From PALSA-129 sp963842505 (lineage in GTDB: Bacteria; Acidobacteriota; Terriglobia; Bryobacterales; Bryobacteraceae), in contig CAWJGZ010000002.1 of NCBI GenBank assembly GCA_963842505.1, positions 744,001-808,000 of the forward strand: a stretch of DNA of 64,000 bases. The letters run 5' to 3'. Numbering within the stretch: position 1 is the stretch's first letter; the number at the start of each line of letters is the position of its first letter. The notes under the pieces were generated by a model, which ran no database searches, was not told where the DNA came from, and was given only the letters and a program-made list of their open reading frames with translations. Made by a program: the position numbers and the translations under genes. Below are positions 1-8,556 of the stretch, piece after piece.

Positions 1-1369
1 ATTGCTTGATTGCTTCGGGGAAGCGCCCCTCGCCGGCAAAGGCTACGCCGAGATTATGGTGCGCCAGGTAGTTTCTATCGGTCACGTCCACGGCGTGTTG
101 GAAGAGCGTGCGGCTGTCGCGCCAGTATCCGGCTTGCGCCCAGGCGAGCGCCGCGCAACCCGCGCAGGCGGCCGCGGCCAGCGCGGCGACGGCTGGTTTG
201 GCGCGCGGCACGCGGCCGATAAGATCCGCCGCGCCCCACGCCAGCATGATGGTCAGGCCGATCATGGGAAGGTACATATAGCGGTCCGCGCGCGCCTGCG
301 CTCCCACCTGCACGAGCCCGATGACCGGCGCCAGCATGCCCAGGTACCAGAACCATCCCACGGCCAGGTAAGGAGATTTGCGGATGGTGCGCAGCACCAG
401 GATCGAAATGGCCGCGATGGCTAGCGCGGCCGCGGCGGCCTGCCATGCAGGCACGTCCGACGGGTAGGGATAGAATACCGCTAACCGGGCGGGCCAGAAC
501 ATTTTGGCGATATAGACGATGCAGGAGACCAAGGCGTTCTCAAGGCGAAGCACAAGCGGAAAGACCTCCCGCGACCTCACGGCCCCGCTAGCCTGCTGTA
601 CCAGGTAAGTGGCGCCGGCGGCGGCGGCGGCCATCGCGAAAAGCGGAATTTTCTCGCGAAGCAGCGAAGCCATGCGGGACCATGACCCGCCCTGCACGCG
701 GCCAAGCGGCCACACATCCACGAGCAGCAGCACAATGGGCAGGGTCACGAGCATGGGTTTGGCCATCAGGCCCAGGGCAAACGCCAGGACCACCGGGAAG
801 TAGCGGCCGAGCGACGGGCGCTCGACATAGCGCACATAACTCCACAGGGCAAGCAACCCGAAGAAGGCGCTGAGCGAATCCTTCCGTTCCGCCACCCAGG
901 CAACCGATTCGACATGCAACGGGTGCAGGGCGAAGACCAACGCCACCCAGGCGCTGGGCCAGCGGCGTCCGGTGGACCGATTCAGAAACGCGAAGAGCAG
1001 CAGCACAGCCAGGGCATGCAGCAGCACGTTGGTGAGATGGTGCCATCCGCTGCGCAGGCCGAATAGCTGGTAATCGAGGATGTGCGAAAGGCGGGTGAGG
1101 GGAAACCAGTTGGCGGCTTCGCCGGACGTGAATGCCCAGGCGATATTCGCCGCGGTGACGCCGGCGCGCACGTGCGAATTGACTGTGACGTACTCGGGAT
1201 CGTCGAAATTGACGAAGTCAAAGTGGCGCACCTGCGCGTACACGGCGAACGTGGCCAGGAACAGGAACACGGATATCCAGAGGGTGTTGTGCGCGCGCGG
1301 CGGCGCGGCGGTAGTGCCGGCGCGCGGCTTGCGCTGCCGATCCGACGAGCTGGGGCTGGGCTTCGCCAT
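1..1369 (-). CDS. Polytopic membrane protein with C-terminal TPRs (partial, cut by window edge)
   Basis: The frame opens at an ATG and runs 456 codons to the left edge without a stop, so the C-terminus is missing. A Ser/Pro/Arg-rich tail of about 30 residues is followed by a first membrane segment (ISVFLFLATFAVYA). Next come an FDFVNFDDPEYV motif, an LHPLHVESVAW motif and many further hydrophobic segments. The last visible residues (NYLAHHNLGVAFAGEGRF) form the start of a TPR. This is the architecture of bacterial PMT-like/Tmtc-like proteins: a glycosyltransferase-C-type membrane domain followed by TPRs, common in acidobacteria. An acceptor or donor cannot be named. Two TATAAT-like hexamers lie 14 and 28 nt upstream, shared with the divergent gene. 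Confidence 0.75.
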   Translation of the reverse strand, partial: MAKPSPSSSDRQRKPRAGTTAAPPRAHNTLWISVFLFLATFAVYAQVRHFDFVNFDDPEYVTVNSHVRAGVTAANIAWAFTSGEAANWFPLTRLSHILDYQLFGLRSGWHHLTNVLLHALAVLLLFAFLNRSTGRRWPSAWVALVFALHPLHVESVAWVAERKDSLSAFFGLLALWSYVRYVERPSLGRYFPVVLAFALGLMAKPMLVTLPIVLLLVDVWPLGRVQGGSWSRMASLLREKIPLFAMAAAAAGATYLVQQASGAVRSREVFPLVLRLENALVSCIVYIAKMFWPARLAVFYPYPSDVPAWQAAAAALAIAAISILVLRTIRKSPYLAVGWFWYLGMLAPVIGLVQVGAQARADRYMYLPMIGLTIMLAWGAADLIGRVPRAKPAVAALAAAACAGCAALAWAQAGYWRDSRTLFQHAVDVTDRNYLAHHNLGVAFAGEGRFPEAIKQ

Positions 1370-1383
1370 GAGACGCAACCATA

Positions 1384-1420
1384 ATTATAGAGGGCCGATT
1401 ATAGAGCGCGGCGTTACAAT
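1384..1420. promoter_or_regulatory. Divergent promoter region with three -10-like boxes
   Basis: On the minus strand TATAAT occurs twice (1389-1384 and 1403-1398) ahead of the TPR membrane protein. On the plus strand TACAAT at 1415-1420 lies 6 nt before the ATG of the MBL-fold gene. No convincing -35 boxes are visible. Confidence 0.5.
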
Positions 1421-1426
1421 TCTTGT

Positions 1427-2137
1427 ATGTTGCGATTGCTTCTTGCTTCGATTCTGGTTGTGGCGTGCGCCCCCGCGGCCACACCCGAACAATTCCCGAC
1501 TTCCGCCGGCACGCTGGAACTGACGCCCATCCAACACGCCAGCCTGATGATTCGGGCCGGCGGCAAGGTGCTATACGTCGACCCGGCACAAGGAAAGTAC
1601 GATGGTTTGCCGAAGGCCGATTACATTCTCATTACCGACATCCACGGCGATCACATGGCGCCGGCCCTGGTGGAGCGCCTGAGCAAGCCGGGCACGGTAA
1701 TTCTGGCGCCCGCGGCGGTAGCGAAAACGGTGACCAGCGCCACCGTGATCTCAAACGGAGAGAGCAAGACCATCGGGCCGTTCCAGGTGGAGGCGCTGCC
1801 CATGTACAACCTGAAACCCGCGGCCGATGGCACGCTGTACCATCCCAAGGGCCGGGGGAACGGGTACGTCGTGACGTACGGAGGCAAGCGCTTTTATTTT
1901 TCCGGAGACACCGCGGGCACAACTGAAATGAAGGCGCTGCGCAACATCGACGTGGCCTTCGTGTGCATGAACCTGCCCTACACCATGTCGCCGCAAGAGG
2001 CCGCGGAAGCGGTGCGGGCGTTTCATCCGGCGGTGGTTTATCCCTACCACTACAGCCAGTCGGACCTGACGGTATTTGCTAAAGCTTTGACCGGCACCGG
2101 GATCGAAGTACGCGTCCGCGAATGGTATCCAAAGTAA
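1427..2137 (+). CDS. Secreted metallo-beta-lactamase-fold hydrolase (UlaG/UPF0173-like)
   Basis: 236 residues. The N-terminus is a signal peptide with a possible lipobox (LVVAC), so export or lipidation is likely. The metal-binding signature is D71-I-H73-G-D75-H76, where the usual first His of HxHxDH is Asp. A second metal-site region (YFSGDT) follows near residue 155, and a late His lies in YPYHYS near residue 206. These place it among the UlaG-like/UPF0173 metal-dependent hydrolases of the MBL superfamily. The substrate is not evident. The start is supported by a TACAAT box only 6 nt upstream, which suggests a leaderless message. It is separated by convergence from the DUF2892 gene downstream. 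Confidence 0.8.
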   Translation: MLRLLLASILVVACAPAATPEQFPTSAGTLELTPIQHASLMIRAGGKVLYVDPAQGKYDGLPKADYILITDIHGDHMAPALVERLSKPGTVILAPAAVAKTVTSATVISNGESKTIGPFQVEALPMYNLKPAADGTLYHPKGRGNGYVVTYGGKRFYFSGDTAGTTEMKALRNIDVAFVCMNLPYTMSPQEAAEAVRAFHPAVVYPYHYSQSDLTVFAKALTGTGIEVRVREWYPK

Positions 2138-2172
2138 CGCGGGGTCCAACCAGGCGCGGCCGTTCCACAACC

Positions 2173-2364
2173 TCACCGATCGCGAACACCCAGTTTCCGC
2201 AGAATCGTCATCATCGGACACCAGTTTGTGAAAGCCGACTGAAACAGGTTGAGCCCGACGAGTGCCGTGAACAGATACCACCAGGGGCTCAGCCAATAAC
2301 CAAGCGCCAGGGTTGACAGCACAAACACACCGGCAATGAGACGCAGGTAACGATCTACCGTCAT
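2173..2364 (-). CDS. DUF2892 (YgaP-type) small inner-membrane protein
   Basis: 63 residues with two hydrophobic helices (YLRLIAGVFVLSTLALGYW and WWYLFTALVGLNLFQS) followed by the conserved NWCPMMTILRKLG tail of DUF2892/YgaP-like membrane modules. In this family the Cys of the CP motif is conserved; its role is uncertain. The gene overlaps the stop of the RND pump by 4 nt, so it is the last gene of the efflux operon and is translationally coupled to it. It may assist the pump or an associated sulfur or metal stress response; this is inferred from position only. Confidence 0.8.
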   Translation of the reverse strand: MTVDRYLRLIAGVFVLSTLALGYWLSPWWYLFTALVGLNLFQSAFTNWCPMMTILRKLGVRDR

Positions 2365-5300
2365 GCGAGCTTCCTCCTTCCCTTGTGAACCAGATAGAAC
2401 AGCACCGGAACGGTCATGCGCGAGAGCAGCAGCGATGCGATTTCACCCGCCATCAACGCAATAGCCAGCCCTTGAAAAATGGGATCGAACAGAATCACCG
2501 ACGAACCCACCACCACGGCGGCGGCGGTGAGCATCATGGGACGAAAGCGAACCGCCCCGGCATCGATCACGGCGGCGTCGAGCGGCATCCCCTCGGCTAA
2601 ACGCAGCTCGATAAAATCCACCAGGATGATGGAGTTCCTGACCACGATGCCGGCGCCGGCGATGAAGCCGATCATGGAGGTCGCCGTAAAGAAGGCATGC
2701 AGCAGGCCGTGCGCCGGGAGGATGCCAACCAGCGAGAATGGGATCGCGGCCATAATGACTACCGGCGTCAGGAACGACTCAAACCACCCGACCACCAATC
2801 CATAGATCAGGATCAGCACCGCGGCGAAGGCGATCCCGAGATCCCGAAAGACCTCATAAGTGATGTGCCACTCGCCGTCCCACTTCATGGAGTAACGCGC
2901 GGAATCCGAGGGCAGCGCGGCCATGTGCTGCTCGACCTGGTAGCCTTCCGGAATCTTGATCTGGCCGATCCGCGGACCCAGCTTGAGAATGGCATAAACC
3001 GGACTCTCGATCTCTCCCGCAATGTCGGCGGTAACATACGTCACCGGCATGAGGTTCTTGTGGTAGATGCTCTTATCCTCCGTCGCCGTCTCGACGCGCG
3101 CCAGTTCTCCCAGCGCCACCTGGCGGCCATTGCGCCCGCCGATCTGGAGACTCCGCAGCCGCTCCATGTCCGAACGCGTGGCCCGATCCAACCGCACCGT
3201 GAGCGGCACGTCCTCCTTTTCCGCATCCTGATGCAGCAGACCGGCCACGTAGCCGGAGGAGGCCACTTGCACGGAGCGTGCGATGTCCTCTTCGGAGATG
3301 CCATGGATGGCGGCCTTTTCCTCGTCGACACGCAGGCTGTACTTCGGCTGATCGTCTTCCACATACCAATCGACGTCCACCACGCCCCTGGTCTGCCGAA
3401 ACAAGTCCCTGATGCGCCGCGCCAGCGCGATTCTTCTGTCCGTATCCGGGCCGTATACTTCGGCAACCAGGGTCTCCAGCACCGGAGGACCGGGCGGCAC
3501 TTCGGCCACTTTGATGCGCGCTCCATAGCGTTCCGCGACAGGCTGAATGCGCAGCCGCACTTGCTTCGCGATCTCGTGGCTTTGCAGGCCGCGCTCGTCC
3601 TTGGGCAGGAGATTCACCTGAATATCCGCCTCATTCGGGCCGCCGCGCAGGTAGTAATGGCGCACCAGCCCGTTGAAGTTGTAAGGCGACGCGGTTCCCA
3701 CGTAGGTCTCGACATTCACCACCTCGCGCTGCTTGCTGGTCTCTTCGGCCAACAACTGTGTCACTCGCGCGGTTTCCTCGAGGGTCGTGCCGTTGGGCAT
3801 ATCGACGATCACCTGGAACTCGCTCTTGTTGTCGAACGGCAACATCTTGACCTTGACGAAGCCCAAGTAGAACAGCGAAACCGAAGCCAGCAGCAGGACC
3901 ACAACGCCGCCGACGAAGCTCCATCGCAGCACCGCCCGATGCAGTAAGCCGCCCATGAAGCGCCGGTACAGGCGCGTGAAGAAATCCTCCCGCTCGCCCT
4001 GGTGATGTCCATCCGGCTTGAGAATCCGCACCGCGGCCCACGGTGTCACGATGAAGGCCACCAGCAGCGAAAAGAGCATCGCCGCGCTGGCGCCGACCGG
4101 GATGGGGCGCATATACGGCCCCATCAGTCCGCCGACAAACGCCATCGGCAGAATCGCCGCCACTACCGCCAGAGTGGCGAGAATGGTCGGGTTTCCGACC
4201 TCGTCTACCGCTTCGACCGCGACCTCGAACGGCGGCCGGCCGCAATTGCCCGGCATCCGCCAGTGGCGAGCGATGTTTTCCACCACAACGATGGCGTCAT
4301 CCACCAGAATGCCGATCGAGAAGATCAGTGCAAAAAGAGTAATCCGGTTCAACGTGTAGCCGTGGAGATAGAAAACCGTGAGGGTCAGCGCCAGCGTCAC
4401 CGGAATCGCTATAAATACAATCAGCGATTCGCGCCGCCCCAGGGTGATGGCAATCAGGAGACTCACGGAAACAACGGCAATCAGCATGTGCCACAGCAGC
4501 TCGTTCGATTTTTCCCTGGCGGTGTCTCCATAGTTCCGCGTAATGGTCATTTCGACGCCGGAAGGAATCACCGTGCCCCGCAGCGCTTCCACGCGATGCA
4601 AGACGTCCGCGCCCACCGTGACGGCGTTGGTTCCTTTGCGCTTGGAAACGGCAATCGTAATCGCCGGGTAGAACCCCTTGCCATCCGAGAAGCGCACGTA
4701 TTGAGAAGGATCCTCGCCGCCGTCGGTCACCTGGGCCACGTCGTGCACGAAGATCGGCTTATCGCCGGCAACGCCGGCGACCACATTGCGGACGTCCCCG
4801 GCAGTGCGCAGGAACTGACCTGCCTCCAGAAGATATTGCCGATTGCCGCTCGCGAACTCACCCGACCGCATCCTGCGGTTGGAAAGGCCCAGCGCTCCCA
4901 CCACCTGCAACGGGGAGAGGTTATAAGCGCTCAGGCGGAGCGGATCCAGAGTAATGCGAATCTCGCGGCGCTGGCCGCCAATCAGGGTCACCGCGGAGAC
5001 GTCCGGGGTCTGCTTGACGGTGTCATCGACTTGCGCCGCGATGCGCCGCAACTCGAAATCGCCGTACTGCTTGCTCCAGAAGGTGAGCGCCAGGGTGGGC
5101 ACATCGTCGATTGACCGCGGCTTGACCAGGGGAAGTGATGCGCCGGGCGGAACCAGGTCGAGGTTGGCATTCAGCTTCTGGTTCAGCCGCACAATGCTCT
5201 TCTCTTCGTCCTCTCCGACCAGGAAACGGACGATCGCCATGGACATGCCGGGGCTGGAGGTTGAATAGATGTACTCCACGCCCGGGACCTCCCACAGCAG

Positions 5301-5534
5301 TTTCTCCATTGGCTTAGTGACACGCTCTTCCACTTCGCGAGCCGACGCGCCCGGCATTTGGACGAAGACATCGATCAGCGGCACAACAATCTGCGGCTCT
5401 TCCTCGCGCGGCAACTTCCAGACCGCGAAGCCCCCCAGCAACAGCGACCCGACGATCACCAGCGGCGTCAGCTTCGACGAGATCCAAACGCGGGCGAGTT
5501 TTCCCGCGGGACCGAGTTTACGCTCCGCCTTCAC
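2361..5534 (-). CDS. RND-family efflux pump, inner-membrane permease (AcrB-like)
   Basis: 1057 residues, the normal length for RND pumps. The N-terminal helix (LTPLVIVGSLLLGGFAVW) precedes a PREEEPQI segment typical of the family. Two large periplasmic loops follow TM1 and TM7. The TM4 region carries GILVDDAIVVVEN, containing the paired Asp residues of the proton relay, and a matching GAGIVVRNSIILVDF segment lies in the second half. The protein is the energy-coupled component of a tripartite pump exporting small toxic molecules or metals across both membranes. Substrate specificity cannot be read from sequence. It lies between the adaptor (4-nt overlap) and DUF2892 (4-nt overlap) in the operon tolC - adaptor - pump - DUF2892. 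Confidence 0.93.
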   Translation of the reverse strand: MKAERKLGPAGKLARVWISSKLTPLVIVGSLLLGGFAVWKLPREEEPQIVVPLIDVFVQMPGASAREVEERVTKPMEKLLWEVPGVEYIYSTSSPGMSMAIVRFLVGEDEEKSIVRLNQKLNANLDLVPPGASLPLVKPRSIDDVPTLALTFWSKQYGDFELRRIAAQVDDTVKQTPDVSAVTLIGGQRREIRITLDPLRLSAYNLSPLQVVGALGLSNRRMRSGEFASGNRQYLLEAGQFLRTAGDVRNVVAGVAGDKPIFVHDVAQVTDGGEDPSQYVRFSDGKGFYPAITIAVSKRKGTNAVTVGADVLHRVEALRGTVIPSGVEMTITRNYGDTAREKSNELLWHMLIAVVSVSLLIAITLGRRESLIVFIAIPVTLALTLTVFYLHGYTLNRITLFALIFSIGILVDDAIVVVENIARHWRMPGNCGRPPFEVAVEAVDEVGNPTILATLAVVAAILPMAFVGGLMGPYMRPIPVGASAAMLFSLLVAFIVTPWAAVRILKPDGHHQGEREDFFTRLYRRFMGGLLHRAVLRWSFVGGVVVLLLASVSLFYLGFVKVKMLPFDNKSEFQVIVDMPNGTTLEETARVTQLLAEETSKQREVVNVETYVGTASPYNFNGLVRHYYLRGGPNEADIQVNLLPKDERGLQSHEIAKQVRLRIQPVAERYGARIKVAEVPPGPPVLETLVAEVYGPDTDRRIALARRIRDLFRQTRGVVDVDWYVEDDQPKYSLRVDEEKAAIHGISEEDIARSVQVASSGYVAGLLHQDAEKEDVPLTVRLDRATRSDMERLRSLQIGGRNGRQVALGELARVETATEDKSIYHKNLMPVTYVTADIAGEIESPVYAILKLGPRIGQIKIPEGYQVEQHMAALPSDSARYSMKWDGEWHITYEVFRDLGIAFAAVLILIYGLVVGWFESFLTPVVIMAAIPFSLVGILPAHGLLHAFFTATSMIGFIAGAGIVVRNSIILVDFIELRLAEGMPLDAAVIDAGAVRFRPMMLTAAAVVVGSSVILFDPIFQGLAIALMAGEIASLLLSRMTVPVLFYLVHKGRRKLA

Positions 5535-6679
5535 TGGCGAACCTCCACCCTGGCGCCATCCGCCAGACCCGGCGGAAGCGGGAAGATCAGCTTTTCGCCG
5601 GCGCTCAGGCCGGAGAGCACTTCGACCCGATCTTTGACCCTCTGCCCGGTGGTGATCAGCCGCGCGCGGGCAACGCCGCCGCCCGCTACCAGGACCGACT
5701 GTAACTGGCCGCGCTCGGTGACGGCTTCGGCTGGAATCTGGAGCAGCGACCGGCTTCCGAGTTGGAAGGCCGCGCGGCCGAAGACGCCGGAGCGAAGCGC
5801 GGGCAGCGCGGGCAAATCGATCTTGACAGTGTATGCCCGCGAGGCGGCATCCACCGCGGGCACAATCTCAGAGACGCGCAAATCGAGCGCTCGATCGACG
5901 CTGTCCAACGTGACCGACACCGGCTGGCCAATTCGGATCGCCGCCAGATGCCCCTCTTCCACCGATGCTTCGAAGCGGTAAGCGCCTTGGCGTTCCATGG
6001 TGAACAGAGCCGCGCCAGGCACAGCGAGACTGCCCGGTTCAACCGATTTGGCGGTGACCACGCCGGGGAAGGGCGCCAGAACCCGGGCGTAGCTGCGCGC
6101 CACCTCCGTGGAGCGCACTTCCTGATCCGCTTGCGCCAGCTTGGCGTCCAATTGAACGCGCCGCGCCCGCGCCATTTCGTAGGCTGCCTGCGCAGCCTTG
6201 AGTTTGGCCGAAACTTCGTCAAACTCCTGATTCGAAATCGACTTTTTTTGAAATAGTTCCCGCATGCGGCCAAACGTGGCTTGCGCCAGGTCCAGATTGG
6301 CCTTGGCTGCCTCGACGGCGCTGTCGGCCTCGGGCACGGCCGTGCGAACTTCCTCGCGGGCGGCCTCGGCGCGGCGCGAGTTCACGTCCAGATCGCGCGC
6401 ATCCAGTGTCACCAGCAGTTGGCCTTCGCGGACATGATCGCCGGTCTCAACGTCCACGGCGCGCACGTAGCCCATCAACTTCGCCGCGATCACCGCCGAG
6501 GTGCGAGCCCGCACCGTCCCCACCGCCTCATAGATCGATGGCCATGTCGCGGTGGCCGCTGTCACCGTGGACACAGCGACGGCGGGCGCCGAGGAAGCCG
6601 CCGGCTTTTCACGCGGCACGCCGCCGCACCCCGCAAGCCAGATCACCAAGGGAATCGCAATGAGCAGGTATTTAGTCAC
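5531..6679 (-). CDS. RND periplasmic adaptor (HlyD/MFP family)
   Basis: 382 residues beginning at GTG, directly abutting the TolC stop (TAAGTG). The signal sequence ends in a lipobox (IWLAGC), so it is probably a periplasmic lipoprotein. The biotinyl-lipoyl-like motif GYVRAVDVETGDHVREGQLL lies near residues 90-110. A long Ala/Glu/Lys-rich coiled-coil hairpin follows (about 120-190), then the beta-barrel and membrane-proximal segments. It links the RND pump (4-nt overlap downstream) to the outer-membrane channel encoded immediately upstream. The small lipoylated half-motif PGVVTAKSVEPGSL near residue 215 closes the hairpin, as in the family. Confidence 0.92.
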   Translation of the reverse strand: MTKYLLIAIPLVIWLAGCGGVPREKPAASSAPAVAVSTVTAATATWPSIYEAVGTVRARTSAVIAAKLMGYVRAVDVETGDHVREGQLLVTLDARDLDVNSRRAEAAREEVRTAVPEADSAVEAAKANLDLAQATFGRMRELFQKKSISNQEFDEVSAKLKAAQAAYEMARARRVQLDAKLAQADQEVRSTEVARSYARVLAPFPGVVTAKSVEPGSLAVPGAALFTMERQGAYRFEASVEEGHLAAIRIGQPVSVTLDSVDRALDLRVSEIVPAVDAASRAYTVKIDLPALPALRSGVFGRAAFQLGSRSLLQIPAEAVTERGQLQSVLVAGGGVARARLITTGQRVKDRVEVLSGLSAGEKLIFPLPPGLADGARVEVRQ

Positions 6680-8017
6680 TTAGTTCAAAACCTCCGAATC
6701 CGCACTAAGGGTTCCCGCCGCCAGTTCCAGCGTGGCGGCAGCGACGCGTTGATCGTGGATCGCCGCCAGGCGTCTGGTCCTTGCTTCCAACACGGCCGTC
6801 TCCGTGCGAAGCAGGTCGGTGACGTTACTCATTCCAGCTTCGTACCGGTTTTGCGTGATGCGAAGACTCTCTTCGGCCTCGGCGACGGATGCGCTCGCCA
6901 CCTCGATCCGCGAATCGGCGGCGCCGAAATCGGCGAATGCCCGGCGGACCTGGAGCCGGATGGCTGAGCCGGCGCGCTTTTGCTCGGCCTGATTCCGGCT
7001 CAGCGCAAACCTGCTTTCCTCGATGCGGGCCTTGTCGCCGAGGCCGTTGAACAGGTTCCAACGCAGTCCGATCGAAACCAGCCAGTTGGCGCCTCCGCGG
7101 TCGTAGAAGCGCTGCCGGTCGGCCTCGAAGGCGGCGTGAACGTCCACCCGCGGCAGAAGGCTGCTGCGCGCCATGGCCGCCTGGTTCTCCGCCAGGCTGG
7201 TGGCCAACTTCACCTGACGAGCCTCCGGCCTCTCGTTCAGGGCGTTCCGTTCGTAATCGGCCAGCAGGCCCTCCGGCAGTTTCAAAGGCGTCAATGTGGT
7301 GGAAAGCGTATGCAGCGTGTCGAGCCCCAGGCCGAGCGCGTCGTTCAGCGCGGCGCGGGCCACGTCAAGATCGGCGGCGCGCCGGATTTGCTGTTCGCGA
7401 ACACTCGCCAGGTGAACACGGATCGAGAGCACATCGGCATCAGTGGACATTCCCGCGGCCCGGACGGTCCGCGCGCGCTCCAGGTCGGCCTCCGCCGAAC
7501 GGATGGCTTGGTTGGTGGCATCGAGTTGCTCCGCGCTCAGCAGCGCGTCGTAATAGCACCGGATCACGCCGGCAATCACCTCCATTCGGGTGCGCCGGCC
7601 GTCCTCTTTGGCGAAGTCTTTCGCCAACTCGGCCGAGTGCACGGCGCGCCTGGTTTGGCCCGCGTCGTAGATTGATTGATCCGCCGTAACTTGCGATTGA
7701 AAATTATCGAGGAAATCGGGCCGATTCAACGGACCGAGTTGAAAGTTTTGCTCCGCGAACTGGTGTTGGGCGAGCAAGGAAGAGAACACAAACACGGGGT
7801 TGTCGCCGCGGGCCCACGACTCAGAGTAATTGACCTTTGGCAGATTGCCGCCCCGTGCCTCCGCGACGCGGCTTGCCGCGGCCTTTTCGCCGGCGGCGGA
7901 GGCTGCGACAGACTGATTCTTCTCCAGCGCCAAGCGAACCGCGTCTCTTAGCGACATGGGCTCTTGCGCCCTGCCCGGCAGCAACCACCAGACCAGCATC
8001 AGCAGTGTTTTCTTCAT
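6680..8017 (-). CDS. TolC-family outer-membrane efflux channel
   Basis: 445 residues with a signal peptide (LLMLVWWLLPGRAQ) and two repeats of the TolC-type helical hairpin (OEP domains), for example SLRDAVRLALEKNQSVAASA at the N-terminus and AALNDALGL in the middle. The second half ends SNVTDLLRTETAVLEARTR, a typical outer-membrane efflux protein pattern. It is the first gene of the efflux operon and would form the trimeric exit duct of the pump. Its start lies 35 nt from a perfect 19-bp palindrome shared with the divergent OsmC gene, so the operon is probably controlled there. Confidence 0.92.
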   Translation of the reverse strand: MKKTLLMLVWWLLPGRAQEPMSLRDAVRLALEKNQSVAASAAGEKAAASRVAEARGGNLPKVNYSESWARGDNPVFVFSSLLAQHQFAEQNFQLGPLNRPDFLDNFQSQVTADQSIYDAGQTRRAVHSAELAKDFAKEDGRRTRMEVIAGVIRCYYDALLSAEQLDATNQAIRSAEADLERARTVRAAGMSTDADVLSIRVHLASVREQQIRRAADLDVARAALNDALGLGLDTLHTLSTTLTPLKLPEGLLADYERNALNERPEARQVKLATSLAENQAAMARSSLLPRVDVHAAFEADRQRFYDRGGANWLVSIGLRWNLFNGLGDKARIEESRFALSRNQAEQKRAGSAIRLQVRRAFADFGAADSRIEVASASVAEAEESLRITQNRYEAGMSNVTDLLRTETAVLEARTRRLAAIHDQRVAAATLELAAGTLSADSEVLN

Positions 8018-8052
8018 AGCTTCCCGCTGCTCAGGATGCAGTGGCGAGACGG

Positions 8053-8071
8053 AGGTGACACGGTGTCACCT
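8053..8071. promoter_or_regulatory. Perfect palindromic operator between efflux operon and OsmC
   Basis: The arms AGGTGACAC and GTGTCACCT are exactly complementary around a single central G. The site lies 35 nt upstream of the TolC start and just upstream of the OsmC -10 box, where a dimeric repressor could control both genes. No regulator gene is adjacent, so the protein (perhaps TetR-like) must be encoded elsewhere. Confidence 0.7.
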
Positions 8072-8091
8072 TTCCTCGCCGGTTGCATCCT

Positions 8092-8097
8092 TATAAA
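8092..8097 (+). promoter_or_regulatory. -10 box (TATAAA) of the OsmC gene
   Basis: TATAAA ends 6 nt before the first in-frame ATG. This predicts a transcript beginning at or next to the start codon and argues against an earlier TTG at 8083. Confidence 0.5.
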
Positions 8098-8103
8098 CTG
8101 AAA

Positions 8104-8514
8104 ATGATGGAAGTATCGGCCCAGTATCTGGAAAACTTGAAGTTCGAAGTCGCCGCCCGAGGTCATCGGGTGATCTGCGACCAGCCGGTTGATAACGGCG
8201 GCACCGATCAAGGCATGACGCCACCGGAGTTGCTATTAGCGGCGCTGGCCACCTGCGCGGCCTATTATGCGGCTCAATATTTGAAAGCGCGCAAACTCCC
8301 CACCCAGGACTTGAAGGTGCGAGTCAGCGCGGAGAAGGCAACACAGCCGGCGCGCCTGGCATCGTTCCACATCGAGGTGACGGTCCCTGCCCTCGACGAT
8401 CATCACCAGGCCGGGATGCTGCGGGCCGTAAAATCCTGTTTGATTCACAACACGCTCCTGGGTGCGCCGAGTATCGAAGTCGCGGTAAAGGCCCCGGCGC
8501 TCGCACAGGTCTAA
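8104..8514 (+). CDS. OsmC/Ohr-family protein
   Basis: 136 residues from the chosen ATG. The pattern is that of OsmC-like peroxide-reducing proteins: an N-terminal strand region, GTDQGMTPPELLLAALATCAAYY with the first conserved Cys after the helix start, and a second Cys in VKSCLIHNTLL near residue 115. The two cysteines would form the peroxidatic pair for organic hydroperoxides. It is divergent from the efflux operon across a shared palindrome, suggesting a joint response to a toxic or oxidising compound. An earlier TTG would add seven residues but lies upstream of the probable -10 box. Confidence 0.88.
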   Translation: MMEVSAQYLENLKFEVAARGHRVICDQPVDNGGTDQGMTPPELLLAALATCAAYYAAQYLKARKLPTQDLKVRVSAEKATQPARLASFHIEVTVPALDDHHQAGMLRAVKSCLIHNTLLGAPSIEVAVKAPALAQV

Positions 8515-8532
8515 GCCCAAGGCGAGGCCCGC

Positions 8533-8538
8533 TACAAT
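8533..8538 (+). promoter_or_regulatory. -10-like box (TACAAT) of the sigma-factor operon
   Basis: TACAAT lies 18 nt upstream of the TTG start of the sigma factor. No clear -35 box is visible. Confidence 0.35.
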
Positions 8539-8556
8539 TAGAAGCGAGACCGAACC

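Noticed and set aside
2697..3947. A plus-strand open frame of about 416 codons
   Set aside because: It lies fully antisense to the RND pump and shows no protein-like motifs.
8083..8103. Earlier TTG start for the OsmC protein
   Set aside because: It lies upstream of the probable -10 box (8092-8097), so it would not be in the message.
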